This document shows positions 1 through 8,573 of a DNA stretch of 64,000 nucleotides, in pieces; the stretch's first letter is position 1; every line of letters starts with the position of its first letter. The notes under the pieces were generated by a model, which worked only from the letters and a program-made list of their open reading frames with translations, was not told where the DNA came from and did not search any database. Source of the DNA: Actinacidiphila cocklensis. Its GTDB lineage: Bacteria; Actinomycetota; Actinomycetes; Streptomycetales; Streptomycetaceae. The translations under genes were made by a program, and so were the position numbers. The DNA is taken from NCBI RefSeq assembly GCF_907177275.1, contig NZ_CAJSLV010000125.1, forward strand, positions 124,001-188,000, written 5' to 3'.

Positions 1-2
1 TG

Positions 3-158
3 GGCGCACCGCTGGCCCAGCTGGAGGCGGAGATCGCGCTGCCCGCGCTCTTCGAGCGCTTCCCCGGCCTGGCGCTCGCGGTGCCGCAGGAGGAGCTGGA
101 GCCGGTCGGGTCCTTCATCTCGCACGGCCACCTGCGGCTGCCGGTGGTACTGGGCTGA
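3..158 (+). CDS. Cytochrome P450, C-terminal fragment (5' end outside window)
   Basis: The first readable frame gives 51 residues and a TGA stop. They match the tail of a bacterial class I cytochrome P450: the helix that follows the haem-binding loop (GAPLAQLEAEIAL), a short RFPGL turn, and the closing strand pattern FISHGHLRLPV, which is typical of actinobacterial P450s. The haem cysteine and all catalytic regions lie upstream of the window, so substrate and subfamily cannot be judged. A strong hairpin follows the stop, so this is probably the last gene of its transcript. The family call is firm; the function is unknown. Confidence 0.85.
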   Translation, partial: GAPLAQLEAEIALPALFERFPGLALAVPQEELEPVGSFISHGHLRLPVVLG

Positions 159-174
159 GCCCCCCCGCACGTAC

Positions 175-211
175 GTGCCCCCGTCCGCGGTCCTGCCGCG
201 GGCGGGGGCAC
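175..211. terminator. Hairpin terminator between the convergent P450 and PBP genes
   Basis: A 16-bp stem (175-190 with 196-211, one G-U pair) encloses a 5-base loop. It lies between two convergent genes and could serve both. No U-tract follows, which is usual in actinomycetes. Confidence 0.75.
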
Positions 212-232
212 CTTGCGTGGTACGGCGGGCGG

Positions 233-1948
233 CTACGGGGCGGCGCGCAGGACGTCCCCGACGATCGGTCCCGCGGACTTGTTGCCGTGGTCGCCCTGCA
301 TGACCATCGCGGCCGCCGCGACATCGTCGCTGTAGGCGGTGAACCAGCCGGTCGGCACGCCGTCGCTGCTCTCCTCCGCCGAGCCGGTCTTGGCGCCGCA
401 GGGGCAGTTCACACCGTTCAGGAGGCCGGCGGCGGTGCCGCTGTCGGCGGTCTGCCTCATCATCGACATCAGGTTCTGCCGGACCTGCGGCGGCAGCGGT
501 GTGGCGTTCCAGGTCTGCCGGTTCTCGATGAGCTTCGTGTCGTCGAGGATCGACGGCTGGTGGAAGCGCCCGCCGCGGACGGTCGCGGCGACCGACGCCA
601 TGTTCAGGGTGTTCATCAGGACCCGGCCCTGGCCGATCATCTCCGAGGTCAACTCGTCGCCGGTGCCGCCGGGGATGCTGCCGTCGGTGGTACCGGTGCC
701 GGTGTACCAGGGGCGGCTGTCGCCGACCAGCCCGAAGTACTTCTCGCCGACCTTCGTCAGCGAGTCCGGGGCCAGGTACTTCGAGAGCCGGATGAAGCCG
801 GTGTTGCAGGACCGGGAGAAGTCCCAGGCCAGTGTGGCGTTCTGCTTGTCCGGCGTGACGTTGTGGTACGGCTTGCCGCCCAGGGCCGCGTATCCGTCGA
901 CGCACTGCGACACCGAGCCCGGCGTCAGGCGCGGGGTGTCCTTCGTGACGGGGGCCGTCATCAGTGCCGTCGCGGTCACGATCTTGAAGGTGGAGCCGGG
1001 CGGCTGGAGCGACAGGGCGTAGTTCGTACCGCCGGGCGGGTTGGCCGCCATGGCCAGGACCGTGCCGTCGTGGGTGTCCAGCGCGGTCACGCCGGACTGC
1101 GCGTGCTTCTGCACCGCCTTCTCGGCCGCGGCCTGGATTCCGGCGTCCAGGGTGGTCTTGAGCTTGGCGTTCTTGCCCGGCTTGACCACGTACAGCGTCT
1201 TGAGCAGCTCGCCGCCCGCGTTGGTCACGTACGTCTCGATGCCCGGGGTGCCGCCGAGGTCCGCGTCCGCGTACCGCTTGCGCAGGTCGGTGAACACGTC
1301 GGTCAGGCCCGGATACTGCGCTGCCGTCATCGTCTTGCCGTGCCGGTCGACCAGGTCCAGGTCCGGCGAGGTCGCGAGTCCCGTGACCAGGGACAACCCG
1401 TCCTTGAGGTCGGGCTCCAGGACGGCGGGCGCCCATTTGACGGCCGGGTCGCCGACGGTGTTGCGGCCGACGGTCAAGGTCGAGACGTACGACCAGATCT
1501 TCGGGGCGATGCCCTGGTAGGAGATGGTCGCCTTGACCGTGAAGGACACGATGGCGCCGGTCGGACCCGCGGTGGCGGTCGAGCCGGTCGCGCCGTCCGA
1601 CGGGTCCAGCGTGGCCGCGACCTTGCTGACGCTCGTCTTCTGGCGGTAGTCGGCCAGCGCCGCCTTCGCCGTCTCGACGGAGTCGGTCAGCGCGGCGGCC
1701 TTCGTGTCGTCGCCCGCCGACCAGGCGGCCAGGAAGTCGGTCGCGGTGTTGTTGACGTCCTTCGCGGTGAGCGGTTCGTCCCTGTCGGCCGTGGCGGCCG
1801 GCTTGGTGCCGGTGCTCTTGCCGTCGAGCCCTGAGTAGATGTTGTAGGCGCCGTAACCTGCGACGCCGACCATGCCGATGAAGACCGCACCGATGATGCC
1901 GGCCTTGACCCCCCGTGCCACAGGCACCGAGAACCCCCTTCTTCCCAC
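233..1948 (-). CDS. Class B-type penicillin-binding protein with NTF2-like N-terminal domain
   Basis: This 571-residue protein is a peptidoglycan transpeptidase held in the membrane by one N-terminal helix (about residues 16-38), with its catalytic part outside the cell. Residues about 60-185 resemble the NTF2-like MecA-N domain of PBP2a-type enzymes. The three active-site motifs are intact: S319-TFK (nucleophile), S380-C-N382 and K520-TG. Ser/Thr- and Asp-rich linkers join the parts. It lies 81 bases downstream of the mannosyltransferase gene on the same strand, so the two may be cotranscribed. MecA-N-type PBPs often have low beta-lactam affinity and act in specialised growth or sporulation septation, but that role is inferred from family only. 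Confidence 0.9.
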   Translation of the reverse strand: MGRRGFSVPVARGVKAGIIGAVFIGMVGVAGYGAYNIYSGLDGKSTGTKPAATADRDEPLTAKDVNNTATDFLAAWSAGDDTKAAALTDSVETAKAALADYRQKTSVSKVAATLDPSDGATGSTATAGPTGAIVSFTVKATISYQGIAPKIWSYVSTLTVGRNTVGDPAVKWAPAVLEPDLKDGLSLVTGLATSPDLDLVDRHGKTMTAAQYPGLTDVFTDLRKRYADADLGGTPGIETYVTNAGGELLKTLYVVKPGKNAKLKTTLDAGIQAAAEKAVQKHAQSGVTALDTHDGTVLAMAANPPGGTNYALSLQPPGSTFKIVTATALMTAPVTKDTPRLTPGSVSQCVDGYAALGGKPYHNVTPDKQNATLAWDFSRSCNTGFIRLSKYLAPDSLTKVGEKYFGLVGDSRPWYTGTGTTDGSIPGGTGDELTSEMIGQGRVLMNTLNMASVAATVRGGRFHQPSILDDTKLIENRQTWNATPLPPQVRQNLMSMMRQTADSGTAAGLLNGVNCPCGAKTGSAEESSDGVPTGWFTAYSDDVAAAAMVMQGDHGNKSAGPIVGDVLRAAP

Positions 1949-2029
1949 CCCCTGAACGCGTTCAAATGAGCGCGCTCACAAGAGCACTGTACCCGCTCTC
2001 CCTAGGGGCGCCCGGGGGGTTGCGCCGAC

Positions 2030-3754
2030 TCACACCCAGGAGTCGAACCACATCCGGGCCTGCCAGCCGCTGTAAGGGATGGTCATGCCGGTGTAGATGG
2101 GGAAGAAGTAGATGAAATTCCAGATGATCAGCAGCACCAGCGTGCCCGCGCCGACCGCACCCCACATCCGGCGTCCCTCGCCCGCCCCGGGTGGGCCGAG
2201 GAAGGCGCCCACCATCATCGCCACCGCGAGGCAGAGGTAGGGCACGAAGGAGACGGCGTAGAAGTAGAAGATCGTGCGGTCCTGGTAGTGGAGCCACGGC
2301 AGCAGGCCCGCGCCCACCGCGCACAGGATGGCGCCGGCCCGCCAGTCGCGGCGCAGCACCCAGCGGTAGAGCAGGTACAGCAGCGCGAAGCACGCCGACC
2401 ACCACAGCAGCGGGGTGCCCAGCGCCAGGATCTCCTTGGAGCAGCCGCCGGTGCTGTGGCAGCCGTCCTGGCCGAGCTTGGGCGACTCGAAGTAGTACGA
2501 CACCGGACGTCCCAGGACCAGCCAGCTCCACGGGTTGGACTGGTACGGGTGGGGCGTGTGCAGCGTCACGTTGAACTGGTAGACCTCGTACTCGTAGTGC
2601 CACAGGCTGCGCAGGGGTGCCGGGATCCACGACCAGGTGCCGCCGCGGTTGTCGGCCCAGTGCCGGTTGTAGGCGTTGCTGGACATGAACCAGCCGGTCC
2701 AGGTCGCCAGGTAGGTGACCACCGTGACCGGGATCATGGTCAGCACCGACCAGCCGAAGTCCTTGCGCAGCACCGCGCGCAGCGGGTGCCTGGCGCCTGC
2801 CAGGCGGCGCGAGCCGAGGTCCCAGGCCAGCGTCATGACGGTGAAGAACGCCAGGAAGTACAGGCCGTTCCACTTGCTCGCCGCGGCCAGGCCGAGGCAG
2901 ACCGCGGCGGCGATACGCCACGGGCGCCAGCCCATGCCGACGCGGTCGCCGACCTTCCGGTCAGGACCCGCCCAGCCTGACTCGTCCACCGGCAGCGCCC
3001 GGGCCAGCCGGGCTCTGGACCAGTCGCGGTCCACCAGCAGGCAGCCGAAGGCGGCCAGCGCGAAGAACATGATCACCAGGTCGAGCAGGGCGATCCGGCT
3101 CATCACGAACTGCAGGCCGTCCACCGCCATCAGCAGCCCGGCCAGGCAGCCCAGCGCGGTGGAGCGGAAGAGCCGGCGCCCGATCCGGCACAGCATCAGC
3201 ACCGACAGGGTGCCGAGCACCGCCATCATGAAGCGCCAGCCGAACGGGTTCATGCCGAACATCCACTCGCCGAGCGCGATCACCCACTTGCCGGCCGGGG
3301 GGTGCACCACGTAGCCGGGCGCGTCGGACAGCGGGATCGTCTGCGGGTGCCCCAGCAGGTCCGGGTTGGTGATCTTGGCGTCCGGCCAGGTGCCCTCGTA
3401 GCCGAGCTGGAGCAGCGACCAGGCGTCCTTGGCGTAGTACGTCTCGTCGAAGACGACCTCGCGGGGCGTGCCCAGGTGCCAGAAGCGCAGCCCGCCGGCG
3501 AGCACGGCCACCAGGATCGGGCCGAGCCAGCCGGAGAAGCGGGCCAGCAGGTGCGAGAGCCGTTCGCTCGCGCCCAGCGTCCGCCACAACCTGGTCCCCG
3601 GTTCGGGGAAGGGTGGCACCAGGCGCTCGCGGGTGTCGGTCCGCGGCCTCTCCGCATAGCCGAACCTGCGCAGCCGCTGCGCCCAGGGGCTCTGTTGCGG
3701 CTGTGCCGGAACAGCCTCGGCGGCCCGGTCCTGCGTCGCGGTCTCACTCGTCAC
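2030..3754 (-). CDS. pmt: Protein O-mannosyltransferase (GT39)
   Basis: Pmt moves mannose from polyprenyl-phosphate-mannose to Ser/Thr of exported proteins on the outer face of the membrane. The 574-residue product has about ten hydrophobic helices and the GT39 acidic motif F102-DET-YY, with the catalytic Asp-Glu in the first extracellular loop. The C-terminus ends in a Trp-rich hydrophobic segment. I chose GTG 3754 (V-TSETATQ) because a TACGAT -10 element sits 6 bases before it, which implies a leaderless transcript; the longer open frame upstream has poor codon bias. Glycosylation targets could include the lipoproteins and Rpf proteins with Thr/Pro-rich linkers elsewhere in the window (inference). 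It diverges from rsmI, the usual Streptomyces arrangement. Confidence 0.93.
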   Translation of the reverse strand: MTSETATQDRAAEAVPAQPQQSPWAQRLRRFGYAERPRTDTRERLVPPFPEPGTRLWRTLGASERLSHLLARFSGWLGPILVAVLAGGLRFWHLGTPREVVFDETYYAKDAWSLLQLGYEGTWPDAKITNPDLLGHPQTIPLSDAPGYVVHPPAGKWVIALGEWMFGMNPFGWRFMMAVLGTLSVLMLCRIGRRLFRSTALGCLAGLLMAVDGLQFVMSRIALLDLVIMFFALAAFGCLLVDRDWSRARLARALPVDESGWAGPDRKVGDRVGMGWRPWRIAAAVCLGLAAASKWNGLYFLAFFTVMTLAWDLGSRRLAGARHPLRAVLRKDFGWSVLTMIPVTVVTYLATWTGWFMSSNAYNRHWADNRGGTWSWIPAPLRSLWHYEYEVYQFNVTLHTPHPYQSNPWSWLVLGRPVSYYFESPKLGQDGCHSTGGCSKEILALGTPLLWWSACFALLYLLYRWVLRRDWRAGAILCAVGAGLLPWLHYQDRTIFYFYAVSFVPYLCLAVAMMVGAFLGPPGAGEGRRMWGAVGAGTLVLLIIWNFIYFFPIYTGMTIPYSGWQARMWFDSWV

Positions 3755-3760
3755 CGGCCC

Positions 3761-3766
3761 ATCGTA
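3761..3766 (-). promoter_or_regulatory. -10 element (TACGAT) for leaderless pmt
   Basis: On the minus strand TACGAT ends 6 bases before the GTG start of pmt. That spacing puts transcription and translation starts at the same base. No convincing -35 box is visible. Confidence 0.5.
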
Positions 3767-3902
3767 GGGAACGCCTCTGAAAATGTGATGAGGTCGGTGC
3801 CCGGCGCCCCTGTTTGTCCCGCAAAGCCGGTCGGCGTCCGGCCCCCGCGTCCGGTGGCCGGGGGTCGGCCCGGCAGGCCGCGGGGAGTGGGAAGCTTGGC
3901 GG

Positions 3903-4766
3903 GTGACCACGCAAGCCGCAGGCGTCCTCGTACTGGCCGGAACCCCCATCGGCGACCCCGCGGACGCCCCGCCGCGGCTCGCCACCGAACTGGCCGGCGC
4001 CGACGTCGTCGCCGCCGAGGACACCCGGCGGCTGCGGCGGCTCACCCAGGCGCTCGGCATCGAGCCCGGCGGGCGCATCGTGTCCTACTTCGAGGGCAAC
4101 GAGGCCGGCCGGACGCCGGAGCTGGTCGAGGCGCTGGCCGGCGGCGCCCGGGTGGTCCTGGTCACCGACGCCGGGATGCCGTCGGTGTCCGACCCCGGCT
4201 ACCGGCTGGTCGCCGCGGCCGTCGAGCGCGGCATCACCGTCACCGCGGTGCCCGGGCCTTCCGCGGTCCTGACCGCGCTGGCCGTCTCGGGGCTGCCGGT
4301 GGACCGCTTCTGCTTCGAGGGCTTCCTGCCGCGCAAGCCGGGCGAGCGGCTGGCCCGGCTGCGCGAGGTCGCCGCGGACCGCAGGACGCTGGTCTACTTC
4401 GAGGCCACGCACCGCATCGACGCCACCCTCGCGGCCATGGCCGAGGTCTTCGGCGCCGAGCGGCGGGGCGCGGTGTGCCGCGAGCTGACCAAGACCTACG
4501 AGGAGGTCAGGCGCGGGCCGCTGGCGGAGCTGGCGCGCTGGGCGGCGGAGGACGGCGTACGCGGTGAGATCACCGTCGTGGTGGAGGGCGCACCGGCGCC
4601 TGGTCCCGCCGACCTCGACCCCGCCGAGATCGTCCGCCGGGTCGCGGCGCGCGAGGCGGCGGGGGAGCGGCGCAAGGAGGCCATCGCGGCGGTCGCGGCG
4701 GACGCCGGGCTGCCCAAGCGGGAGGTCTTCGACGCGGTCGTCGCCGCCAAGCACGGCGGGGCGTGA
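3903..4766 (+). CDS. rsmI: 16S rRNA (cytidine1402-2'-O)-methyltransferase
   Basis: RsmI methylates the ribose of C1402 in the ribosomal P site using S-adenosylmethionine. The 287-residue protein shows the tetrapyrrole-methylase fold signatures: LAGTPIGD at the N-terminus, AAEDTRR, the SAM-binding VTDAGMPSVSDPG loop near residue 96 and VPGPSAVLTAL. It then has the family's C-terminal helical extension rich in Arg/Glu. The start is GTG 3903. No ribosome-binding site precedes it, but AAGCTT lies 5 bases upstream and could be a weak -10 for a leaderless message. It is divergent from pmt and length is normal. Confidence 0.95.
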   Translation: MTTQAAGVLVLAGTPIGDPADAPPRLATELAGADVVAAEDTRRLRRLTQALGIEPGGRIVSYFEGNEAGRTPELVEALAGGARVVLVTDAGMPSVSDPGYRLVAAAVERGITVTAVPGPSAVLTALAVSGLPVDRFCFEGFLPRKPGERLARLREVAADRRTLVYFEATHRIDATLAAMAEVFGAERRGAVCRELTKTYEEVRRGPLAELARWAAEDGVRGEITVVVEGAPAPGPADLDPAEIVRRVAAREAAGERRKEAIAAVAADAGLPKREVFDAVVAAKHGGA

Positions 4767-4821
4767 CGCGCGCGCCTGCCGCGTGCGGGTCCTGCCGTAC
4801 GGCCTGCGGCCGGCGGTAGTG

Positions 4822-4838
4822 CGCCGGCCCGGCCGGCG
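4822..4838. terminator. Possible short hairpin after rsmI
   Basis: CGCCGGCC and GGCCGGCG form an 8-bp inverted repeat around one base, in the gap after rsmI and just before a promoter-like TAAACT. As RNA it would be a 6-bp stem with a 5-base loop. Confidence 0.35.
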
Positions 4839-4851
4839 GGGGTGCGCGGAC

Positions 4852-4857
4852 TAAACT
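4852..4857 (+). promoter_or_regulatory. -10 element (TAAACT) and about 150-base leader of the zinc-ribbon gene
   Basis: TAAACT is a good -10 hexamer. Transcription would begin near 4864 and leave about 150 untranslated bases before ATG 5017. An in-frame GTG also lies exactly at 4864, but the codons between 4864 and 5016 lack the strong G/C third-position bias of real genes here, so a leader is more likely than a longer protein. Confidence 0.45.
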
Positions 4858-5016
4858 GTGGGTGTGGCAAAGCAAATCCACGCCATCTCTCCCATAGACC
4901 CCAAATCTGGTCCAAGCTTCGGACACGGCCCGTGCGGCGGCCGGAAACGGGGCGTTCGCTGGGGAGTGGAAGTCCCGTTCCGGGCGCGGTGCCCGGAGGG
5001 CGCGCAGGAGCTGCAC

Positions 5017-5415
5017 ATGAGCGACACCATAGGAAGCGGACCCAGGCCCCAGGCCGCCGACGCCGGCGCGAACGTCGTGCACGAGGCGTACTCCTTCGCC
5101 TGCATGAACTGCGGCCACGGCTGGGAGCAGGCCTACGAGATCGAGCACCACGTCGACACCTTCGGGCGCTCCTACGTCACCTACCTCGCCGACGGCACCC
5201 AGGTGCCGTCCCCGCTGACCCACCCCACCTGTGACAACTGCGACGGGCACCGGGTGCGCATCATGTGCGCCGGGCGGGTCGCGGGCGTGGCGGCCGCCCA
5301 GCCCGTGGCGCACCGGGCGGCCGCGGTGCCGCCGGGCGCGGCAAGGACGCCGCGCCACTGGCCGTCCCTGCACTTCCTGCACCGCGGGCACGACAGGGGC
5401 CAGGCGGGGGAGTGA
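5017..5415 (+). CDS. Conserved hypothetical zinc-ribbon protein
   Basis: This 132-residue protein of unknown function has two cysteine pairs, CMNCGHGW near residue 29 and CDNCDGHRV near residue 71, which would form a four-Cys zinc ribbon. Between them is a segment with HHVDTFG and YVTYLADGTQVPSP. The C-terminal third is Ala/Pro/Arg-rich and looks disordered. ATG 5017 is preferred because AGGAG stands 6 bases upstream and codon bias becomes actinomycete-like from there. It lies between rsmI and tatD, as I remember from other Streptomyces. Single zinc ribbons of this kind occur in nucleic-acid-binding or adaptor proteins; nothing more specific can be said. Confidence 0.75.
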   Translation: MSDTIGSGPRPQAADAGANVVHEAYSFACMNCGHGWEQAYEIEHHVDTFGRSYVTYLADGTQVPSPLTHPTCDNCDGHRVRIMCAGRVAGVAAAQPVAHRAAAVPPGAARTPRHWPSLHFLHRGHDRGQAGE

Positions 5416-5529
5416 GCGGTGGGCTCGGCACATTGCCGAGCCTGCGCACATAGCGGCGGGGCTGGGGACATTGCCGCGCCCACGGGCCGCCGCCGCGGGC
5501 ACTCGGGGCGGGTCCCTAGGATCGGGGGC

Positions 5530-6387
5530 ATGCCAGACAGGGACAGCAAGAAGCCGACCGCACCGCCGGCGCCCGAGCCGCTGCGGGTCGCGGTCGCCGA
5601 CTCCCACACCCACCTCGACATGCAGTCCGGCAGCGTCGCGGACGCCGTGGCCCAGGCCGCCGCTGTCGGCGTCGACACGCTCGTCCAGGTCGGCTGCGAC
5701 CTCGCAGGGTCGCGCTGGGCCGCGGAGACCGCGGCCGCCTGGGACAGGATCTGGGCCTCCGTGGCGCTGCACCCGAACGAGGCGCCGCGCGTCGCGGACC
5801 GCGCGTCCGGCGGCGGCCGGGCCGGGCTCGACGCCGAGATCGACGCCATCGACGCGCTCGCCGCGCTGCCGCAGGTCCTCGGGGTCGGCGAGACCGGCCT
5901 TGACTACTTCCGCACAGGACCCGAGGGCGTCGCGGACCAGCAGCACTCCTTCCGGCGGCACATCGACATCGCCAAACGCCGCGGCAAGGCGCTGGTCATC
6001 CACGACCGGGACGCGCACGCGGACGTGCTGCGCATCCTGGCGGAGGAGGGCGCACCCTCCACCGTGGTCTTCCACTGCTACTCGGGCGACGCCGAGATGG
6101 CCAAGGTGTGCGCCGAGCACGGCTACTACATGTCCTTCGCCGGGACCGTCAGCTACAAGACCGCGCAGAACCTGCGGGACGCGGTCGCCGTCGCCCCGCG
6201 CGAGCTGCTGCTGGTCGAGACCGACGCGCCCTTCCTGACCCCCGTGCCCTACCGCGGTCGGCCGAACGCGCCCTACCTCATTCCGGTCACGCTGCGCGCG
6301 ATGGCCGCGGCCAGGGGAGACGACGAGGACCAGCTCGCGGCCGCGATCGCCGCCAATACCGCACGGGCGTTCGGCTACGACACGTGA
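5530..6387 (+). CDS. tatD: TatD-family metal-dependent deoxyribonuclease
   Basis: TatD enzymes are TIM-barrel hydrolases that cut DNA, usually as 3'-5' exonucleases in repair or DNA turnover. The 285-residue product has the metal ligands of the family: SHTHLD near residue 25 (HxH), GETGLDYF (bridging Glu), VIHDRD, the FHCYSGD histidine and the late ETDAPFLTP aspartate. Its length is slightly above the usual 260 because of a 20-residue charged N-terminal tail. ATG 5530 is preceded by TAGGAT 7 bases upstream, so the gene may be leaderless. rpfB starts 46 bases after its stop. Confidence 0.93.
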   Translation: MPDRDSKKPTAPPAPEPLRVAVADSHTHLDMQSGSVADAVAQAAAVGVDTLVQVGCDLAGSRWAAETAAAWDRIWASVALHPNEAPRVADRASGGGRAGLDAEIDAIDALAALPQVLGVGETGLDYFRTGPEGVADQQHSFRRHIDIAKRRGKALVIHDRDAHADVLRILAEEGAPSTVVFHCYSGDAEMAKVCAEHGYYMSFAGTVSYKTAQNLRDAVAVAPRELLLVETDAPFLTPVPYRGRPNAPYLIPVTLRAMAAARGDDEDQLAAAIAANTARAFGYDT

Positions 6388-6433
6388 GGTGAATGCGGCA
6401 CTTTGCGGCTTTTAGGCTTTAAGGTCCGGCGTC

Positions 6434-7576
6434 GTGGGCAATCAACTCGCCGGACACGCGCGCAGGCTCGTACCGCAGACACTCGTCGTGGCGGTGCTCG
6501 CCGGCGGCGCCGGGGCGTATGTCGTGGCCGACAAGACCGTCCGGCTCACCGTCGACGGGCGGGTGCGGACCGTGCACACCCTCGCCGCGGACGTCGACGG
6601 CGTCCTGCGGCAGCAGCACATCGCGGTCGGCGGGCACGACATCGTGGCGCCCGCGCCCGGGCATCCCCTGCACGACGGCGACACCGTGGCCGTACGCTAC
6701 GGCCGCCCGCTGACACTCACGCTCGACGGGCGGCAGCAGCGGGTCTGGACGACGGGGACCACCGTCGCCGCGGCCCTGCGGCAGCTCGGCGTCCGGGCGG
6801 ACGGCGCCTTCCTCGACGCCTCGCGCGGCGCCGCCATCGGGCGGCACGGGCTGGTGCTGTCGGTCCGCACGCAGCGGAGGGTCACCGTGGTCGCGGACGG
6901 GCGCGCGCACATCGTGCGCACGCACGCGATGACCGTCCGCGGGGCCGTCGCGGACGCCGGGCTCCTCCTCGGCCCCCAGGACACGGTGTCGCCGGGCGCG
7001 GGCGCCTTCCCGCAGGACGGGCTCGCCGTGACGGTCGCCCGGGTGCGGACCGCGCAGGCGACCCGCCGGGAGCCGGTGCCCTACCGGGTCGTGCGGCACC
7101 GCGACCCGTCCCTGCCCCGCGGGACCACCGTCGTGGACGTGGCCGGGCGGGCCGGGCTGCGCGAGCTCCGCTACGACGTCCGTACCGTCGACGGTGTGGC
7201 GAGCGCCACCCGCGTCGTGAGGTCCCGGGTCACCCGGGCGCCCGTCGCCGAGGTCCGCCGGGTCGGGACGGGCCGCCCTGCCCGGTCTCCCCGGCCCCGA
7301 GTGACCTCCGGGACCTCCCGGGCCTCCGCGGCATCTCCGGGGCTGGACTGGCATGCGCTCGCCCTCTGCGAGTCGGGTGGGCGGCCCCACGTGGTGGACC
7401 CGTCCGGGCGCTACGGCGGCCTCTACCAGTTCGACGTCAGGACCTGGCGCGGCCTGGGCGGCCGGGGCCTCCCCCAGAACGCCGGCCCCGCGGAACAGAC
7501 GGTCCGCGCGCAACGGCTCTACGCCACGCGCGGCACCGCCCCCTGGCCGGTGTGCGGCCGCCACCTCCTGCGCTAG
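6434..7576 (+). CDS. rpfB: Resuscitation-promoting factor RpfB (DUF348 repeats, G5, Rpf domain)
   Basis: RpfB is an exported cell-wall lytic transglycosylase that helps dormant cells or spores resume growth. The 380-residue protein has an N-terminal hydrophobic helix (about 14-34), three DUF348 repeats seen as recurring TVDGR/TLDGR-type strands (about 35-205), a G5-like region (about 215-285) and a C-terminal Rpf domain starting at LDWHALALCESGGRPHV. The catalytic Glu is in CESGG, and the paired Cys needed for the fold are present (CESGG and PVCGRH). Start GTG 6434 follows a TAGGCT -10 candidate at 6413-6418 with only a short leader. It precedes rsmA and ispE, as in other actinobacteria. Confidence 0.93.
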   Translation: MGNQLAGHARRLVPQTLVVAVLAGGAGAYVVADKTVRLTVDGRVRTVHTLAADVDGVLRQQHIAVGGHDIVAPAPGHPLHDGDTVAVRYGRPLTLTLDGRQQRVWTTGTTVAAALRQLGVRADGAFLDASRGAAIGRHGLVLSVRTQRRVTVVADGRAHIVRTHAMTVRGAVADAGLLLGPQDTVSPGAGAFPQDGLAVTVARVRTAQATRREPVPYRVVRHRDPSLPRGTTVVDVAGRAGLRELRYDVRTVDGVASATRVVRSRVTRAPVAEVRRVGTGRPARSPRPRVTSGTSRASAASPGLDWHALALCESGGRPHVVDPSGRYGGLYQFDVRTWRGLGGRGLPQNAGPAEQTVRAQRLYATRGTAPWPVCGRHLLR

Positions 7577-7609
7577 CGCGCGAGCCGCCACCTCCTGCGC
7601 CAGCGCGCG
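7557..7609 (+). repeat. 26-base direct duplication of the rpfB 3' end
   Basis: Bases 7557-7582 and 7584-7609 are identical except for one T/C difference. The first copy holds the last codons and TAG stop of rpfB. In the second copy the TAG has become CAG. The 27-base period keeps the reading frame. Confidence 0.8.
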
Positions 7610-7685
7610 CCTGGGCAGGCCGCGGGGAGAAGGTCCCGGGGCCGCGTGGACCGGGGGGAGGGAGGGAACGATTAGCCTAGGGCGC

Positions 7686-8543
7686 GTGAGTGGCACTGAG
7701 AGCGACGCCCTTCTGGGACCCGCGGACGTCAGGGAGCTGGCCGCGGCGCTCGGCGTACGGCCGACGAAGCAGCGCGGGCAGAATTTCGTGATCGACGCGA
7801 ACACCGTACGGAGGATCGTGCGGACCGCGGGGGTCAGGCCCGACGACACGGTCGTCGAGGTCGGACCGGGCCTCGGCTCGCTCACCCTGGCCCTGCTGGA
7901 AGCCGCCGCACATGTCACGGCGATCGAGATCGACGACGTCCTGGCCGCGGCGCTGCCCGCGACCGTGGCGGCGCGGCTGCCCGCAAGGGCCGAACGCTTC
8001 GACCTGGTCCACAGCGACGCCATGGCGGTGACGGAGCTCCCCGGCCCGCCGCCCACGGCCCTCGTGGCGAACCTGCCGTACAACGTCGCCGTGCCCGTAC
8101 TGCTGCACATGCTCGCGACCTTCCCCGGCATCGAGCGCACCCTCGTCATGGTGCAGTCCGAGGTCGCCGACCGGCTCGCCGCGGGGCCGGGCAACAAGGT
8201 CTACGGCGTGCCGTCCGTGAAGGCCAACTGGTACGCCGACGTCAAGCGGGCCGGCGCCATCGGGCGCAGCGTCTTCTGGCCCGCGCCCAACGTGGACTCC
8301 GGGCTGGTGGCCCTGGTGCGGCGCGACCCGCCGCGTACGACGGCGAGCCGCCAGGAGGTCTTCGCGGTGGTCGACGCCGCGTTCGCACAGCGCCGCAAGA
8401 CGCTGCGGGCCGCACTCGCCGGGTGGGCGGGGTCCGCAGCGGCCGCGGAGGCCGCGCTGGTCGCCGCCGGGGTGTCCCCGCAGGCCCGCGGGGAAGCACT
8501 GACGGTCGAGGAGTTCGCGGCCGTCGCCGAGCACAAGCCGTAG
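7686..8543 (+). CDS. rsmA: 16S rRNA dimethyladenosine transferase (KsgA)
   Basis: RsmA dimethylates A1518 and A1519 in the 3' minor-domain helix of 16S rRNA during late 30S assembly. The 285-residue product carries the expected motifs: KQRGQNFVID at the N-terminus, VVEVGPGLGSLTLALL (SAM motif I), AIEIDD (motif II), HSDAM (motif III) and the target-adenine motif N129-LPYNV. The C-terminal helical domain contains the AQRRKTLRAAL sequence typical of the family. GTG 7686 was chosen because TAGCCT stands 7 bases upstream and the frame before it lacks family similarity; the gene is probably leaderless. ispE follows 30 bases later. Confidence 0.95.
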   Translation: MSGTESDALLGPADVRELAAALGVRPTKQRGQNFVIDANTVRRIVRTAGVRPDDTVVEVGPGLGSLTLALLEAAAHVTAIEIDDVLAAALPATVAARLPARAERFDLVHSDAMAVTELPGPPPTALVANLPYNVAVPVLLHMLATFPGIERTLVMVQSEVADRLAAGPGNKVYGVPSVKANWYADVKRAGAIGRSVFWPAPNVDSGLVALVRRDPPRTTASRQEVFAVVDAAFAQRRKTLRAALAGWAGSAAAAEAALVAAGVSPQARGEALTVEEFAAVAEHKP

Positions 8544-8573
8544 CTGTTCGCCGTAGCCGTAGCTGAGGAGCCC

